Assembly (NCBI RefSeq): GCF_030269365.1
Contig: NZ_BSTF01000010.1
Coordinates: forward strand, 248,001 to 312,000
DNA: 64,000 nt
DNA from: Lentzea sp. NBRC 102530
GTDB taxonomy: Bacteria; Actinomycetota; Actinomycetes; Mycobacteriales; Pseudonocardiaceae
Direction of reading: 5' to 3'
The notes beneath the pieces are model-generated. The model was not told where the DNA came from. It saw only the letters and a program-made list of their open reading frames with translations, and ran no database searches. Positions 44,485 to 54,488 of the stretch are shown here, in pieces (position 1 is the stretch's first letter; each line of letters begins with the position of its first letter). Position numbers and translations under genes: made by a program.

Positions 44485-47025
44485 CTACAGCACCTCGAGC
44501 GGGTCGAGCTTGATGCGCACGAGGTCCTGTTCCTTGCGGGCCGTCCGCACCGCCTGGGCCTCGGCCAGCACGGCGGCGAGCTGACGGCCTTCCGCGCGGG
44601 ACACCCGCACCAGGGCGCGTTCCTTGGACTCGTCCTCGCCCAGCGGCACCGGCCCGAGGATCTCGCCGGTCGAGGGCAGCCGCAGTTCGTCGAGCATGGC
44701 GTTGACGGCGTCCGGGGTGCCGTCGACCGTCGCCATCCGGACCGCCGGCGGGAACCCGAGTTCGGTGCGCGCGGCCAGTTCGGTCGCGGCGTGCCACACC
44801 GGGTCCCAGCGGACGAGGGCCTGCACCGGCGTGAGCGACGAGTCGGCGATCACCACCACCCGCCCGTTGCCCGGCCGCACCAGCCCCGCGGCCGTCATCC
44901 ACCGCCGCAACGCCTCCTCGGACGCCCTCAGATCCGCCCTGCCGAGCAACGCCCACCCGTCGAGCAGCAGCACGGCGCCGTACCCGCCCTCGGCGACGGG
45001 CTCGGCCCCCGGCGTGGAGACCACCAGCGAGGGCTTGCCGGGCACCTTGGTCAGCACCTCGTCCGCACCGCTGGTCCGCACCGGGTGCCCGGGGAACGCC
45101 CGCCCGAGCTCCTCTGCCGTCCGCCGGGCGCCGATGATTTGCCCGCGCAGCTTGCGCGACCCGCAGGTGGGACAGCGGAACCCTGCCTCGGTCGCCGCGC
45201 ACCACCGGCAGTAGGCGGGCTTCGGCAGCCCGTCCTGCGTGCCCCCGGGCAACGCCAGCGGTCCCGCGCACCGCCGGCACCGCGCGGGCCCCCGGCACTG
45301 CCCGCAGGCGAGCGACGGCACGTACCCGCGCCGGGGCACCTGGATCAGCACCGGCGAGTCGGCCAGCGCGAACCGCGCGGCGTCGAACGCGATGGACGGC
45401 AACCGTGCCGTCCGGGCCGCCGGGTCCTTGACGTCCTGCCAGTCGTTGTCGCCCACCGACACCACGCGCGGCGCCACGGACCTCAACGTCTCGCGCGACG
45501 CCACGATCTCGTGCGCCCAGCCCGTCTCGACGAGCAGCTGCGCCTCGGCCGTCCGAGCGAACCCGCCGATGAGCAACGCCGCACCCGTCATGTGCGCGCG
45601 CTGCACCAGCACGTCCCGCACGTTCGGATAGGGCGACCGCTGCTCCACGTGCAGGTCGTCGCCGTCGTCCCACACCACGAGCAGGCCGGGGTCCCGCACC
45701 GGCGCGAACGCCGTGGCGCGCGTCCCGACCACCACCCGCGCGATCCCGCGCCGCACCGCGAGCCAGCGCTTGTACCGCTCCGACGGCCCGAGGTCGGCCG
45801 ACAGCGTCACCACGCCCTCGATGAGCTTCCCGCAGGCCTCGGCGACCCGCGCGAGGTCGCGGTGGTCGGGCACGACGATCGCCACCCCGCGCCCGGACGA
45901 CGCCACCGCGGCAGCGGCCTCGGCGAGGCGGGCGGGCCAGTCCTCCGCCGGCAGGGCCTGCCAGACGGCGTGGGCGGGACGGCCCTCGTGCAGGGCCTCC
46001 AGGTACTTGGGGCCGCGGGGGTAGCGCGACCAGGCGTCCGCGGGGACGGGCGGCAGCGCGGACCGCGGCGGCTGCGGCGGAACGGCAGGGGTGGGTGCTT
46101 CGGGCGTGAGATCGGCGAGTGAGTCGGCGAGTGCGGCGGAGGGCGCGGGTACGGCGGAGGGCGCGGGTACGGCGGTGGGGACGGCGTCGGTGGAGGCAGA
46201 GTCGGACTCGGCGGGGGCGGCAGGCGCGGCACCGGCAGAACCGGACTCGGCAGGGGCTGCAAGCGCGGCACCGGCGGGGGCGGCACCGCTGGCGAGGGTG
46301 GTGTCGGTGGAGGCAGCGTCGGCTGGGGCGGCAGGGGTGGACTCGGCGGCAGGGGTGGACTCGGCGGCAGGGGTGGACTCGGCGGCAGGGGTGGACTCGG
46401 CGGCAGGGGCGGCACCAGCGGGGGCGGCACCGGTGGCGAGGGTGGCTTCAGGGGCGGCAGCGTTGGCTGGGGCGGCGTTGTCGGCGGGAGCGGCGGCGTT
46501 GGCTGGGGCGAGAGGAGCGGGCTCGGCGGCGGGTACCGAGGCGGTGCCATGCGCAGGCGGCTGCTCCCGTACCCAGGCCGGCGGCTGCGGCTGCGGCGGT
46601 GCCTCGCCCGGAGCTGCCGCCTCCGCGCGGGCGTGCCGGGGTGGGATCGCCAGCCGCAGGACGTCGATCATGCCGCCCGCGTACCTGTCGGCGACGGCGC
46701 GGGCCAGGGCGGCGATCTCCGGTGCCAGCACCGGTTCTGGGGACACGACCTTCTCGAGGAAGGTGAGTTTCTTGCCGTACTCGGAGCTCTCCACGCGCTC
46801 CAGCAGGTAGCCGTCGACCAGTTGGCCCGCGAACCGCACGCGCACGCGGCAGCCGGGTACGGCGGTGTCGTCCAGTTCGGACGGAACCGCGTAGTCGAAC
46901 GGCCGGTCGAGGTGGGCCAGGGGCACGTCCACCACGATCCGGGCGACCGGCAGCGACTCCGCGGGGACGCGCTCCCCTTTTCTCGCTCCGGTCTTCGCGC
47001 TCATGCCTCCTGGTGTATCAGACAC
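44485..47025 (-). CDS. priA: PriA-like primosomal protein N' without helicase motifs
   Basis: An 846-aa protein that aids restart of stalled replication. The N-terminal DNA-binding domain (VDVPLAHLDRPFDYAVPSEL) and the zinc region with four CxxC-like pairs (CGQCRG, CRRCAG, YCRWCA, CPTCGS) are intact. The place of Walker A reads EDWPARLAEAAAAVASSGRG, with no GKT, so no ATPase or helicase activity is expected, as is general in Actinobacteria. Residues about 150-320 are an Ala/Pro/Ser-rich linker with tandem ESTPAA units. GTG 47025 is used; ATG 47004 has AGGAGG only 1 base upstream and is less likely. Gene order near metK and fmt fits mycobacteria. Confidence 0.92.
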   Translation of the reverse strand: MSDTPGGMSAKTGARKGERVPAESLPVARIVVDVPLAHLDRPFDYAVPSELDDTAVPGCRVRVRFAGQLVDGYLLERVESSEYGKKLTFLEKVVSPEPVLAPEIAALARAVADRYAGGMIDVLRLAIPPRHARAEAAAPGEAPPQPQPPAWVREQPPAHGTASVPAAEPAPLAPANAAAPADNAAPANAAAPEATLATGAAPAGAAPAAESTPAAESTPAAESTPAAESTPAAPADAASTDTTLASGAAPAGAALAAPAESGSAGAAPAAPAESDSASTDAVPTAVPAPSAVPAPSAALADSLADLTPEAPTPAVPPQPPRSALPPVPADAWSRYPRGPKYLEALHEGRPAHAVWQALPAEDWPARLAEAAAAVASSGRGVAIVVPDHRDLARVAEACGKLIEGVVTLSADLGPSERYKRWLAVRRGIARVVVGTRATAFAPVRDPGLLVVWDDGDDLHVEQRSPYPNVRDVLVQRAHMTGAALLIGGFARTAEAQLLVETGWAHEIVASRETLRSVAPRVVSVGDNDWQDVKDPAARTARLPSIAFDAARFALADSPVLIQVPRRGYVPSLACGQCRGPARCRRCAGPLALPGGTQDGLPKPAYCRWCAATEAGFRCPTCGSRKLRGQIIGARRTAEELGRAFPGHPVRTSGADEVLTKVPGKPSLVVSTPGAEPVAEGGYGAVLLLDGWALLGRADLRASEEALRRWMTAAGLVRPGNGRVVVIADSSLTPVQALVRWDPVWHAATELAARTELGFPPAVRMATVDGTPDAVNAMLDELRLPSTGEILGPVPLGEDESKERALVRVSRAEGRQLAAVLAEAQAVRTARKEQDLVRIKLDPLEVL
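46327..46398 (-). repeat. Four perfect 18-bp tandem repeats in priA
   Basis: Four identical 18-bp units, each GGCGGCAGGGGTGGACTC on the plus strand and coding ESTPAA on the minus strand, run without interruption. A fifth, diverged unit follows. They lie in the low-complexity linker of PriA and keep the frame at any copy number. Confidence 0.9.
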
Positions 47026-47034
47026 CCCCGACAG

Positions 47035-48237
47035 TCACGCGTTGCGCCTCACCAAACCGGTGAAGCCCGCCACGAACAGGGTCGCGAACGCCCACGCCAG
47101 GACCTGCAGCAGCCACGTCGAGGCGAGCACGAGCTGTCCTGCGCTTGAGGCCACGTCGACGGTGCAGCGGGCGGCGTCCACCTTGACCAGCGGTGTGGCC
47201 ACGTTGAGGGCGTAGCCGACCTGTTCCACCACCGAGCACCGGACGGCGCCGCTGGTGAGCACGACGCCCACCGACACCGCGAGCACCCCGGCCAGCCACA
47301 CGAGGGCGAGGCCCGGGCGGTAGCCGTGGCCGACGGTCACGCCGCGGACCAGGTGCCAGCCCCGGCCCCAGCGCGAGAGCTGGCCGCGGCGGCGCAGATC
47401 ACGTTGCTGGGCAACGCGGATGCGGCGCACGTCGCGTTCGTGGCCGGCGGCCTGGTGGGCCGCGGCGAGCTGGGACCACGGCTGGGCCGAGTAGCGCAGG
47501 GTGCGGGTGGACAGCAACGTCAGCCATTCGTCCACAGTGGCGTCTCGCGGCAGGCCCTCGTAGACGAGGCCTTCGAGTTGCACCTGGCCGTCGATGCCGG
47601 CGAACGGCATCAGCAGGTCCTTGCCGACGCGCACGTGCCGCAGGTCGAGGGCGACGGCGGAGCTGAACCGGCCTTCCCGCGTGATGAGCTGCCCGTCGAC
47701 ACGGGTGCCGCGCAGGCGCACCGCCGCGTGCCGGCCGCCGCCGGAGACGTCGCAGCCCTCGTTCAGGAAGATCCCGTCGCCGATCTGCAGGTCCACCAGG
47801 ACGAGGCCCGCCTCGAACCGGCCGCCGCCGCACATCAGCACACCGGCGACGCGGGAGCCGCTCAGCGTCACGGTGCCCGCCGCGTGGAAGCCCTCGTCGA
47901 GGTAGACGCTGCCGCCGATGCGCAGGTGCAGCGCGTCGATCGACTCCGGGGCGGTGAGCCGGGCGCCGCTGAGCCGGAGGTGGTGCTCGACGGCGAGGCC
48001 GCAGGCCTCGATCGACGGCGCGACCAGCCCGCGCAGGTCCAGCAGGCTGAACTGCGCCCGGCTGAGCAGCACCGGGTGTTCCGTCTCGCAGTCCCGCAGC
48101 ACCAACGGTTTCTTCGCGACGACGTCGGACAGGTCGAGCTGCCCCGTGATCGTCGCCCCGACGATCTGCAGACCGCCGGGGTCCAGTAACTCGTGCTCGA
48201 TCATCCGCCGCTGGATCTCGTCCCCCGTGATCTTCAC
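47035..48237 (-). CDS. Membrane protein with pentapeptide-like beta-helix domain
   Basis: A 400-aa protein. The first 240 residues show repeated short strands with a period near 20 (LQIVGATITGQLDLSDVVA, LDLRGLVAPSIEACGLAVEH, LHLRIGGSVYLDEGFHAAG, VLMCGGGRFEAGLVLVDLQI), as in right-handed quadrilateral or pentapeptide-type helices, with little strict A(D/N)LxX. The C-terminal part has two or three TM helices (LALVWLAGVLAVSVGVVL, LLQVLAWAFATLFVAGF) joined by a loop with two Cys. The soluble part is probably cytoplasmic. Function unknown. It is 9 bp from priA and 9 bp from the phospholipase gene, all on one strand. Confidence 0.7.
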   Translation of the reverse strand: MKITGDEIQRRMIEHELLDPGGLQIVGATITGQLDLSDVVAKKPLVLRDCETEHPVLLSRAQFSLLDLRGLVAPSIEACGLAVEHHLRLSGARLTAPESIDALHLRIGGSVYLDEGFHAAGTVTLSGSRVAGVLMCGGGRFEAGLVLVDLQIGDGIFLNEGCDVSGGGRHAAVRLRGTRVDGQLITREGRFSSAVALDLRHVRVGKDLLMPFAGIDGQVQLEGLVYEGLPRDATVDEWLTLLSTRTLRYSAQPWSQLAAAHQAAGHERDVRRIRVAQQRDLRRRGQLSRWGRGWHLVRGVTVGHGYRPGLALVWLAGVLAVSVGVVLTSGAVRCSVVEQVGYALNVATPLVKVDAARCTVDVASSAGQLVLASTWLLQVLAWAFATLFVAGFTGLVRRNA

Positions 48238-48246
48238 GGGACCACG

Positions 48247-50193
48247 TTAGCCGGAGATCGACTCCCGGCCGTTCTCGATGTGACCGCAGAGCCGCCTGCG
48301 GAACTTCGGCTCCTCCTCCACGGTCACCGTCAGGTCGTACCAGCCGGAGTTCATCACGGTCAGCCACGGGATCACGGTGCGATGGCCGGGCCTCACGACG
48401 TAACGACGCCGTCCCAGCACGAACGTCAGCCGCGTCGAACCGCTGTTCTCGAACGTCAACGTCAGCACACGGCTGTACCCGCGCACCGACGACGACACGC
48501 GCGCACGGTCCGAAGAACTGCCGCCGAACTCACGGCGGAAACCGTTGGGCCCCAACAACACGAGGTCGTGTTCACCGGCAACCTCGACTGTCGCCTCCGC
48601 GGCAACGTCGAAGTGCTGCGGCAACGCGAACTGCCCCGAGTACGGATAGAGCGCGAGGTGCACGGACGACGAACCCGAGTTCGACATCTCCAGCGTCGTG
48701 CCACGCAACGACGCGTCAGGCTGGTACGGCAGAGCGCGCGCACGCCTCCGTCCGGCCTCCTGCTCCGGCATCTTCTGCTCGGACGGGGGCGCGGGCCGCC
48801 ACCGGGGCGTGGCGGGCGGCACGGCAGCGGGTTCCCCGACCTCGGGCCAGGTCCGGCGCCGCTCGAAGTCGAACGCCGACGTCAGGTCGCCGGCCACCGT
48901 GCGACGCCATGCGGAGATCTCCTCCGAACGCACGCCGGTCCACTTCTCCAGGAACCGCGTCATCGACGTGTGGTCGAACACCTGCGAGTTGACGTAACCA
49001 CCGACAGACCACGGCGACACGACCGTCATCGGCACACGCGCACCAAGCCCCAACGGCCGGTCACCCACGTATTCGTCCGTGACGGCCAACGGCGGCCGCG
49101 GCGGCGGTACGTGGTCGAAGAACCCGTCGTTCTCGTCGTAGGTGATGAACAGAACCGTGGACTCCCACACGTCCTGGTTGGAGGCCAACGCGTCCAGCAC
49201 CTGGTAGGTGATCGACGCGGACGCGGCGGGCGACGACGCCCCGGGGTGCTCGGAGTCCACGGACGACGGCACGAGGTAGGACACGGCGGGCAACCGCCCG
49301 GCGGCGACGTCCGCCCGGAACGCCTCCCCCAGCCCGCCCGGCGCGACCCGCCTCAATCCCCTGTCGTACAAAGACTTCTCCGCCGCCGAGAGCCTCGACA
49401 GGTCCAGCGACCCGATCACCGCGGCGTCGCCGGTCCCGTACAGCTTGTCGAGCGACTTGAACCCGGCGGGCAGCACCTTGCGCGCGATCTCCTTGAACCG
49501 CGCGTAGAACTCCAGGTTGTTGTCCTGGAAGTTGTCCCACTCCTGATAAACGCGCCACGACTTCCCGGCGGCCTCGAGCCGCTCCGGGTAGGTCTTCCAC
49601 GTGTAGCCCGTGTGCGTGTCTTCGCTGTACGCCGCGTTGCCGGTCGCACGGCCACCAGCGGGCTTATAGCCCGTGTAGCCGGAAACCCAGTAGTTGCGGT
49701 TCGGCGACGTCGAGGACGGCACCGAGCAGTGGTAGGCGTCGCACAACGTGAAGGTGTCCGCGAGCTCGTAGTGGAACGGGATGTCCTGGCGCGTGTAGAA
49801 CGCCATCGTCGCACCGGTCTTGGCGGGCACCCAGTTGTCGTTCCACCCGCCCCGCAACGCGGAGTGCCCGCCGTTCCAGCTGTGGTCGAGGTCGCCGATG
49901 TACTGGATGTCACGGCCGGACGCCGCCTCACGGACCGGGAACGGCATGACACCGGACTGGTTGAACACACCCCTCAGCGCGTTGCGATCCGAAAACCCAC
50001 GCACGCCACGCAACGACCCGTAGTAGTGGTCGAACGAACGGTTCTCCTGCATCAACATCACGACGTGCTTGATGGCGCGCAACCCACCCGCACGGGGCTC
50101 ACGGGCCAGCGCGGCGTACACCGACGGCGGCAACAACGTACCCGCACCAGCAGCAGCGACCGCGGCCATGAACCCACGACGAGAGAGCGTCAT
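48247..50193 (-). CDS. Phosphocholine-type phospholipase C, Tat-exported
   Basis: A 648-aa secreted phosphoesterase that splits phospholipids at the phosphate. The Tat signal MTLSRRGFMAAVAAAGAGTL has the twin Arg motif. The catalytic metal-binding core follows: VVMLMQENRSFDHYYGSLRG (Glu, Asn and Asp/His of the family), GWNDNWVPAKTG, ITYDENDGFFDHVPPP (Asp and His). Two DUF756 beta domains at the C-terminus carry the membrane contact (SNSGSSSVHLALYPYSG and LTFENSGSTRLTFVLG). In actinomycetes such enzymes serve phosphate scavenging. Start chosen by the Tat motif. No PHO box could be recognised in the 314-bp upstream. Confidence 0.95.
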   Translation of the reverse strand: MTLSRRGFMAAVAAAGAGTLLPPSVYAALAREPRAGGLRAIKHVVMLMQENRSFDHYYGSLRGVRGFSDRNALRGVFNQSGVMPFPVREAASGRDIQYIGDLDHSWNGGHSALRGGWNDNWVPAKTGATMAFYTRQDIPFHYELADTFTLCDAYHCSVPSSTSPNRNYWVSGYTGYKPAGGRATGNAAYSEDTHTGYTWKTYPERLEAAGKSWRVYQEWDNFQDNNLEFYARFKEIARKVLPAGFKSLDKLYGTGDAAVIGSLDLSRLSAAEKSLYDRGLRRVAPGGLGEAFRADVAAGRLPAVSYLVPSSVDSEHPGASSPAASASITYQVLDALASNQDVWESTVLFITYDENDGFFDHVPPPRPPLAVTDEYVGDRPLGLGARVPMTVVSPWSVGGYVNSQVFDHTSMTRFLEKWTGVRSEEISAWRRTVAGDLTSAFDFERRRTWPEVGEPAAVPPATPRWRPAPPSEQKMPEQEAGRRRARALPYQPDASLRGTTLEMSNSGSSSVHLALYPYSGQFALPQHFDVAAEATVEVAGEHDLVLLGPNGFRREFGGSSSDRARVSSSVRGYSRVLTLTFENSGSTRLTFVLGRRRYVVRPGHRTVIPWLTVMNSGWYDLTVTVEEEPKFRRRLCGHIENGRESISG

Positions 50194-50507
50194 AACTTGA
50201 GTTTGTAGTCCGGGTACATGTCGCGGAACCGACCCACGTATGAACAAAGGCCCAGGAAGGCCGGGGTGTTGTTCACAGATCACAAGAGTTTCGGCCGAGT
50301 TGTGTATCAAGGGCTCCCGTGCGGACTCCGCTCGTTCGTGGGCCACGTCCGCCTGCCTTGCCCCCTGAAGCACCTCAGGGCAGGCGTGCCCGCGTCTCGC
50401 CGGTACGCGCCAGCGCTCCCTCCTGGCGCTGCCGGCGAGACGCACCCTCCCGCGGACGCGAAACGGCCCGCCTCCCTGGGGAAGCGGGCCGTAGCAGAGC
50501 GGACCGG
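50194..50507. other. 314-bp intergenic region between phospholipase and metK
   Basis: No gene is supported. It holds three strong hairpins: 50351-50385 (GCCTGCC/GGCAGGC with an inner CCCTGA/TCAGGG), 50392-50443 (GCGTCTCGCCGG paired with 50432-50443, plus an inner CGCCAG/CTGGCG) and the metK terminator 50463-50492. The first two are palindromic and could be terminators or part of a structured small RNA. The promoter of the phospholipase gene must be near 50200-50300. Confidence 0.6.
50463..50492 (-). terminator. metK terminator
   Basis: ACGGCCCGC at 50463-50471 pairs with GCGGGCCGT at 50484-50492 over a 12-base loop, 16 bp after the metK stop on the minus strand, followed on that strand by TTTCG. 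Confidence 0.8.
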
Positions 50508-51716
<1,209 letters not shown>

Positions 51717-51749
51717 TCCTTAGTTGCGGGGTTGGACTGAGGAAAAACT

Positions 51750-53003
51750 CTACCGAGACCGAGTCAAGCGAGCGGTAACCGCGTCCCAGACAGCGGACGC
51801 CACTTGAGTTTTCGGCCCGTGGGGTATAGGTGTCTCGGCGCCGTCCGGGGACAGCAGCCAGCCGGCGTTGTCGTCCTGCTCGAACGCCTTGCCGTCGCCG
51901 ACGGCGTTGAGCACCAGGAGGTCGCAGCCCTTGCGGCGCAACTTCGCCCGGCCGTAGTCGAGCACCGACGTGCTCTCGTCGCCGGTCTCCGCGGCGAAAC
52001 CCACGATGAGCTGGCCCGTCCTACGTGCGGAAACGAGTTCCACGAGGATGTCGGGGTTCTTCGTCAGCGCGATCGGGTCGGGATCGCCGTCGGTCTTCTT
52101 GATCTTGTGCCCGGTCAGCGACAACGGCCGGAAGTCGGCCACCGCGGCGGCCATCACGACCACGTCCGCGTCCGCCGCCACCTTGTGCATGGCGTCGCGC
52201 AGCTCCACCGCGGAGCCCACCCGGACCAGGTCCACGCCCGCAGGTGTGGCCAGATCCGCTGTGTTTCCCGCGACCAAAGTCACCCTCGCACCGCGCTGGG
52301 CGGCCACTCGGGCGAGCGCGTAGCCCTGCTTTCCCGACGAGCGGTTGCCGATGAACCGCACCGGATCGAGTGGTTCTCGCGTGCCACCGGCGGAAATCGC
52401 GACGTGCACGCCTTCGAGCGTGCGTTCCAGCGCGTCGCCCCGCACCAGCAGGAGCCTGGCCAGTTCGACGATCTCCGCCGGGTCGGGCAGGCGGCCCTTG
52501 CCGGTGTCCTTGCCGGTGAGGCGCCCCGAGGCGGGCTCGGCCACGATCACGCCGCGGCTGCGCAGCAGCTGCACGTTGTGCTGGGTGGCCGGGTGCTCCC
52601 ACATCTCCGTGTGCATCGCGGGAACGAGCAGCACCGGGCAGCGCGCGGTCAGCAACGTGTTGGTGAGCAGGTCGTCGGCGAGCCCGTGGGCGGCCTTGGC
52701 GATGAGGTTCGCGGTCGCGGGGGCCACGACGACGAGGTCGGCGTTCTGGCCGAGCTTGACGTGCGGCACCTCGTGCACGTCGTCGAACGGGTCCGCGGAC
52801 ACGACCTGGCCGGACAGCGCCTCGAACGTGGCCGCTCCCACGAACTTGAGCGCGCCCTCGGTCGGGACGACCCGCACCGAGTGGCCGGACTCGGTCAACC
52901 GCCGCAGGACCTCACAGGCCTTGTACGCGGCGATGCCCCCACCAACACCCAGGATGATCCTGGGCTTGATGGGGGCATCAGCGTCACTGGACGCGGAGGT
53001 CAC
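51750..53003 (-). CDS. coaBC: Phosphopantothenoylcysteine decarboxylase / synthetase
   Basis: A 417-aa bifunctional coenzyme A enzyme. CoaC (residues 1-190): RIILGVGGGIAAYKACEVLR, active His in EVPHVKLG, FMN motif APATANLIAKAAHG, and PAMHTEMW in place of PAMNxxMW. CoaB (after about 195): VHVAISAGGTREPLDPVRFI and NRSSGKQGYALARVAA, then KIKKTDGDPDPIALTKNPDI. The lid that in Escherichia coli holds a catalytic Cys reads SGRLTGKDTGKGRLPDP without Cys, as is typical of actinobacteria. Start overlaps the rpoZ stop by ATGA. Confidence 0.96.
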   Translation of the reverse strand: MTSASSDADAPIKPRIILGVGGGIAAYKACEVLRRLTESGHSVRVVPTEGALKFVGAATFEALSGQVVSADPFDDVHEVPHVKLGQNADLVVVAPATANLIAKAAHGLADDLLTNTLLTARCPVLLVPAMHTEMWEHPATQHNVQLLRSRGVIVAEPASGRLTGKDTGKGRLPDPAEIVELARLLLVRGDALERTLEGVHVAISAGGTREPLDPVRFIGNRSSGKQGYALARVAAQRGARVTLVAGNTADLATPAGVDLVRVGSAVELRDAMHKVAADADVVVMAAAVADFRPLSLTGHKIKKTDGDPDPIALTKNPDILVELVSARRTGQLIVGFAAETGDESTSVLDYGRAKLRRKGCDLLVLNAVGDGKAFEQDDNAGWLLSPDGAETPIPHGPKTQVASAVWDAVTARLTRSR

Positions 53004-53278
53004 TCGCCCTCGGTGTGCTCGAGGAGACCCGCGTGGATCTCGCGAAGAGCGATGGAGAGGGGCTTCTCACGCGGGCCCGGCTCGACGAGCGGGCCGACGT
53101 ACTCCAGCAGGCCCTCGCCGAGCTGCGCGTAGTAGTCGTTGATCTGGCGGGCACGCTTCGCGGCGTAGATCACCAACGCGTACTTCGAGCTCACCTGCTC
53201 CAGCAGGTCGTCGATCGGCGGGTTGGTGATGCCCTCCGGAGAACCGGTCAAGTGACCGAGCTCGGTGTGGGTGATCAC
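53000..53278 (-). CDS. rpoZ: RNA polymerase omega subunit
   Basis: A 92-aa subunit that supports folding of beta-prime. The signature is NPPIDDLLEQVSSKYALVIY and AAKRARQINDYYAQLGEG. GTG start at 53278. It is 3 bp from gmk and overlaps coaBC by 4 bp, the conserved gmk-rpoZ-coaBC order. Confidence 0.95.
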   Translation of the reverse strand: MITHTELGHLTGSPEGITNPPIDDLLEQVSSKYALVIYAAKRARQINDYYAQLGEGLLEYVGPLVEPGPREKPLSIALREIHAGLLEHTEGE

Positions 53279-53281
53279 TTG

Positions 53282-53878
53282 TCAATCTCCTGAAATTCGT
53301 GGTCCGACCATCAAGGATAGCAAGTCGGCCGCAGCCGACTGCACGTCGGCGTTCACGACGACCTCGTCGAACTCCTTTTCGGCCGCCAGCTCCTCGCGGG
53401 CGATCTCCAGGCGACGCTCGACGACGTCCGGGTGTTCGGTGCCCCTGCCCGTCAACCGGTCGACCAGGTGCTCCCAGGACGGGGGCATCAGCATGACCAG
53501 CTGGGCTTCCGGCATGGCCACACGGACCTGGCGCGCACCCTGCAGCTCGATCTCCAGGAGCGCGGGACGGCCCGCTGCCAGAGCTTCTTCGACGGGCCTG
53601 CGAGGGGTTCCGTAGCGGTTGCCGGCGAAGTCGGCGTGCTCGAGAAACTCGCCCGCCTCGACCATCTGCTGGAACTTCTCGTGGTCCACGAAGTGGTAGT
53701 GCACTCCGTCGACCTCGCCCGGCCTCGGCTTCCTGGTGGTCGCCGAGACGGAAAAGTAGACATCGGGCTGCTGCTGACGCAGCTCCGCCAGGACGCTGGA
53801 CTTGCCAACGCCGGACGGCCCGGACAAGACGGTGAGGCGGGAACGGGCGGAACCCGTCCCCGCCTCGGTGCCAATCAC
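53282..53878 (-). CDS. gmk: Guanylate kinase
   Basis: A 198-aa P-loop kinase converting GMP to GDP. Walker A LSGPSGVGKSSVLAEL, GMP-binding SATTRKPRPGEVDGVHYHFV, lid region ERRLEIAREELAAEKEFDE. Overlaps mihF by 4 bp. Confidence 0.97.
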   Translation of the reverse strand: MIGTEAGTGSARSRLTVLSGPSGVGKSSVLAELRQQQPDVYFSVSATTRKPRPGEVDGVHYHFVDHEKFQQMVEAGEFLEHADFAGNRYGTPRRPVEEALAAGRPALLEIELQGARQVRVAMPEAQLVMLMPPSWEHLVDRLTGRGTEHPDVVERRLEIAREELAAEKEFDEVVVNADVQSAAADLLSLMVGPRISGD

Positions 53879-54192
53879 TCTCCGCTGAACTCGGAGAGCA
53901 GGGCCTTGCGCTGACGGTCACCGAGACCGCGCAGGCGACGGCTGGGAGCGATCTCGAGGCGCTCCATGATCTGCTGCGCGCGAACCTTGCCGACGCCCGG
54001 GAGGGCCTCGAGCAGCGCGGACACCTTCATCTTGCCCAGGACCTCGTCGCTCTCGGCGGCCTTGAGCACGTCCGTCAGGGTCGTGCCGCCGCGCTTGAGG
54101 CGCTCCTTGAGCTCAGCCCGAGCGCGACGAGCGGCAGCAGCCTTCTCCAGCGCTGCGGCTCGCTGCTCCTCGGTAAGCTGGGGAAGAGCCAC
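53875..54192 (-). CDS. mihF: Actinobacterial integration host factor
   Basis: A 105-aa nucleoid-associated protein. It is not related to the alpha/beta IHF of enterobacteria; the helical N-terminus (LTEEQRAAALEKAAAARRAR) and the helix-two-turn-helix DNA-binding part (LLEALPGVGKVRAQQIMERL, later SRRLRGLGDRQRKALL) are typical. Start at GTG 54192 has GGAGG 5 bp upstream. sIHF/mIHF binds DNA without strong sequence preference and affects supercoiling, sporulation and antibiotic production in Streptomyces. First gene of mihF-gmk-rpoZ-coaBC-metK. Confidence 0.95.
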   Translation of the reverse strand: MALPQLTEEQRAAALEKAAAARRARAELKERLKRGGTTLTDVLKAAESDEVLGKMKVSALLEALPGVGKVRAQQIMERLEIAPSRRLRGLGDRQRKALLSEFSGE

Positions 54193-54488
54193 GATTTCCT
54201 CCGTGGTGTGGATTCTTTTCGGATCGGTGCCGCGACCGTACCGACCGCAATTGCCTGAGTACAACGTGACCCAGTCAGGTAAATCTTCAGCGGTGGTGAG
54301 TGATGCGGCGGGTGGTAGTAGTACCAACACCCTCCGGCGGCCTGATCACTGCCTCCGGCAACTCGTCGCCCACGTTACGTGTGCTATGAGCCCGGTGACC
54401 AGCGGGGCAGCCGGTGGCGTGGACCCTACCAACACAAGTTTCCCCAGGTGAGCGCGCCACACCCCAAAAGTCGTGGCGCGCCCGTCCC
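54193..54488. other. Intergenic region upstream of mihF
   Basis: About 300 bp. Near the right end lies the pyrF hairpin; the rest, close to mihF, is less GC-rich than average with AT-rich stretches (54200-54300) and must contain the mihF promoter. No gene is supported. Confidence 0.55.
54452..54481 (-). terminator. pyr operon terminator after pyrF
   Basis: GCGCGCCAC at 54452-54460 pairs with GTGGCGCGC at 54473-54481 over a 12-base loop with CCCCAAAA, 8 bp after the pyrF stop on the minus strand. Confidence 0.8.

Noticed and set aside
44485..47025. PriA as an active helicase
   Set aside because: Walker A and other helicase motifs are absent, as is usual in Actinobacteria.
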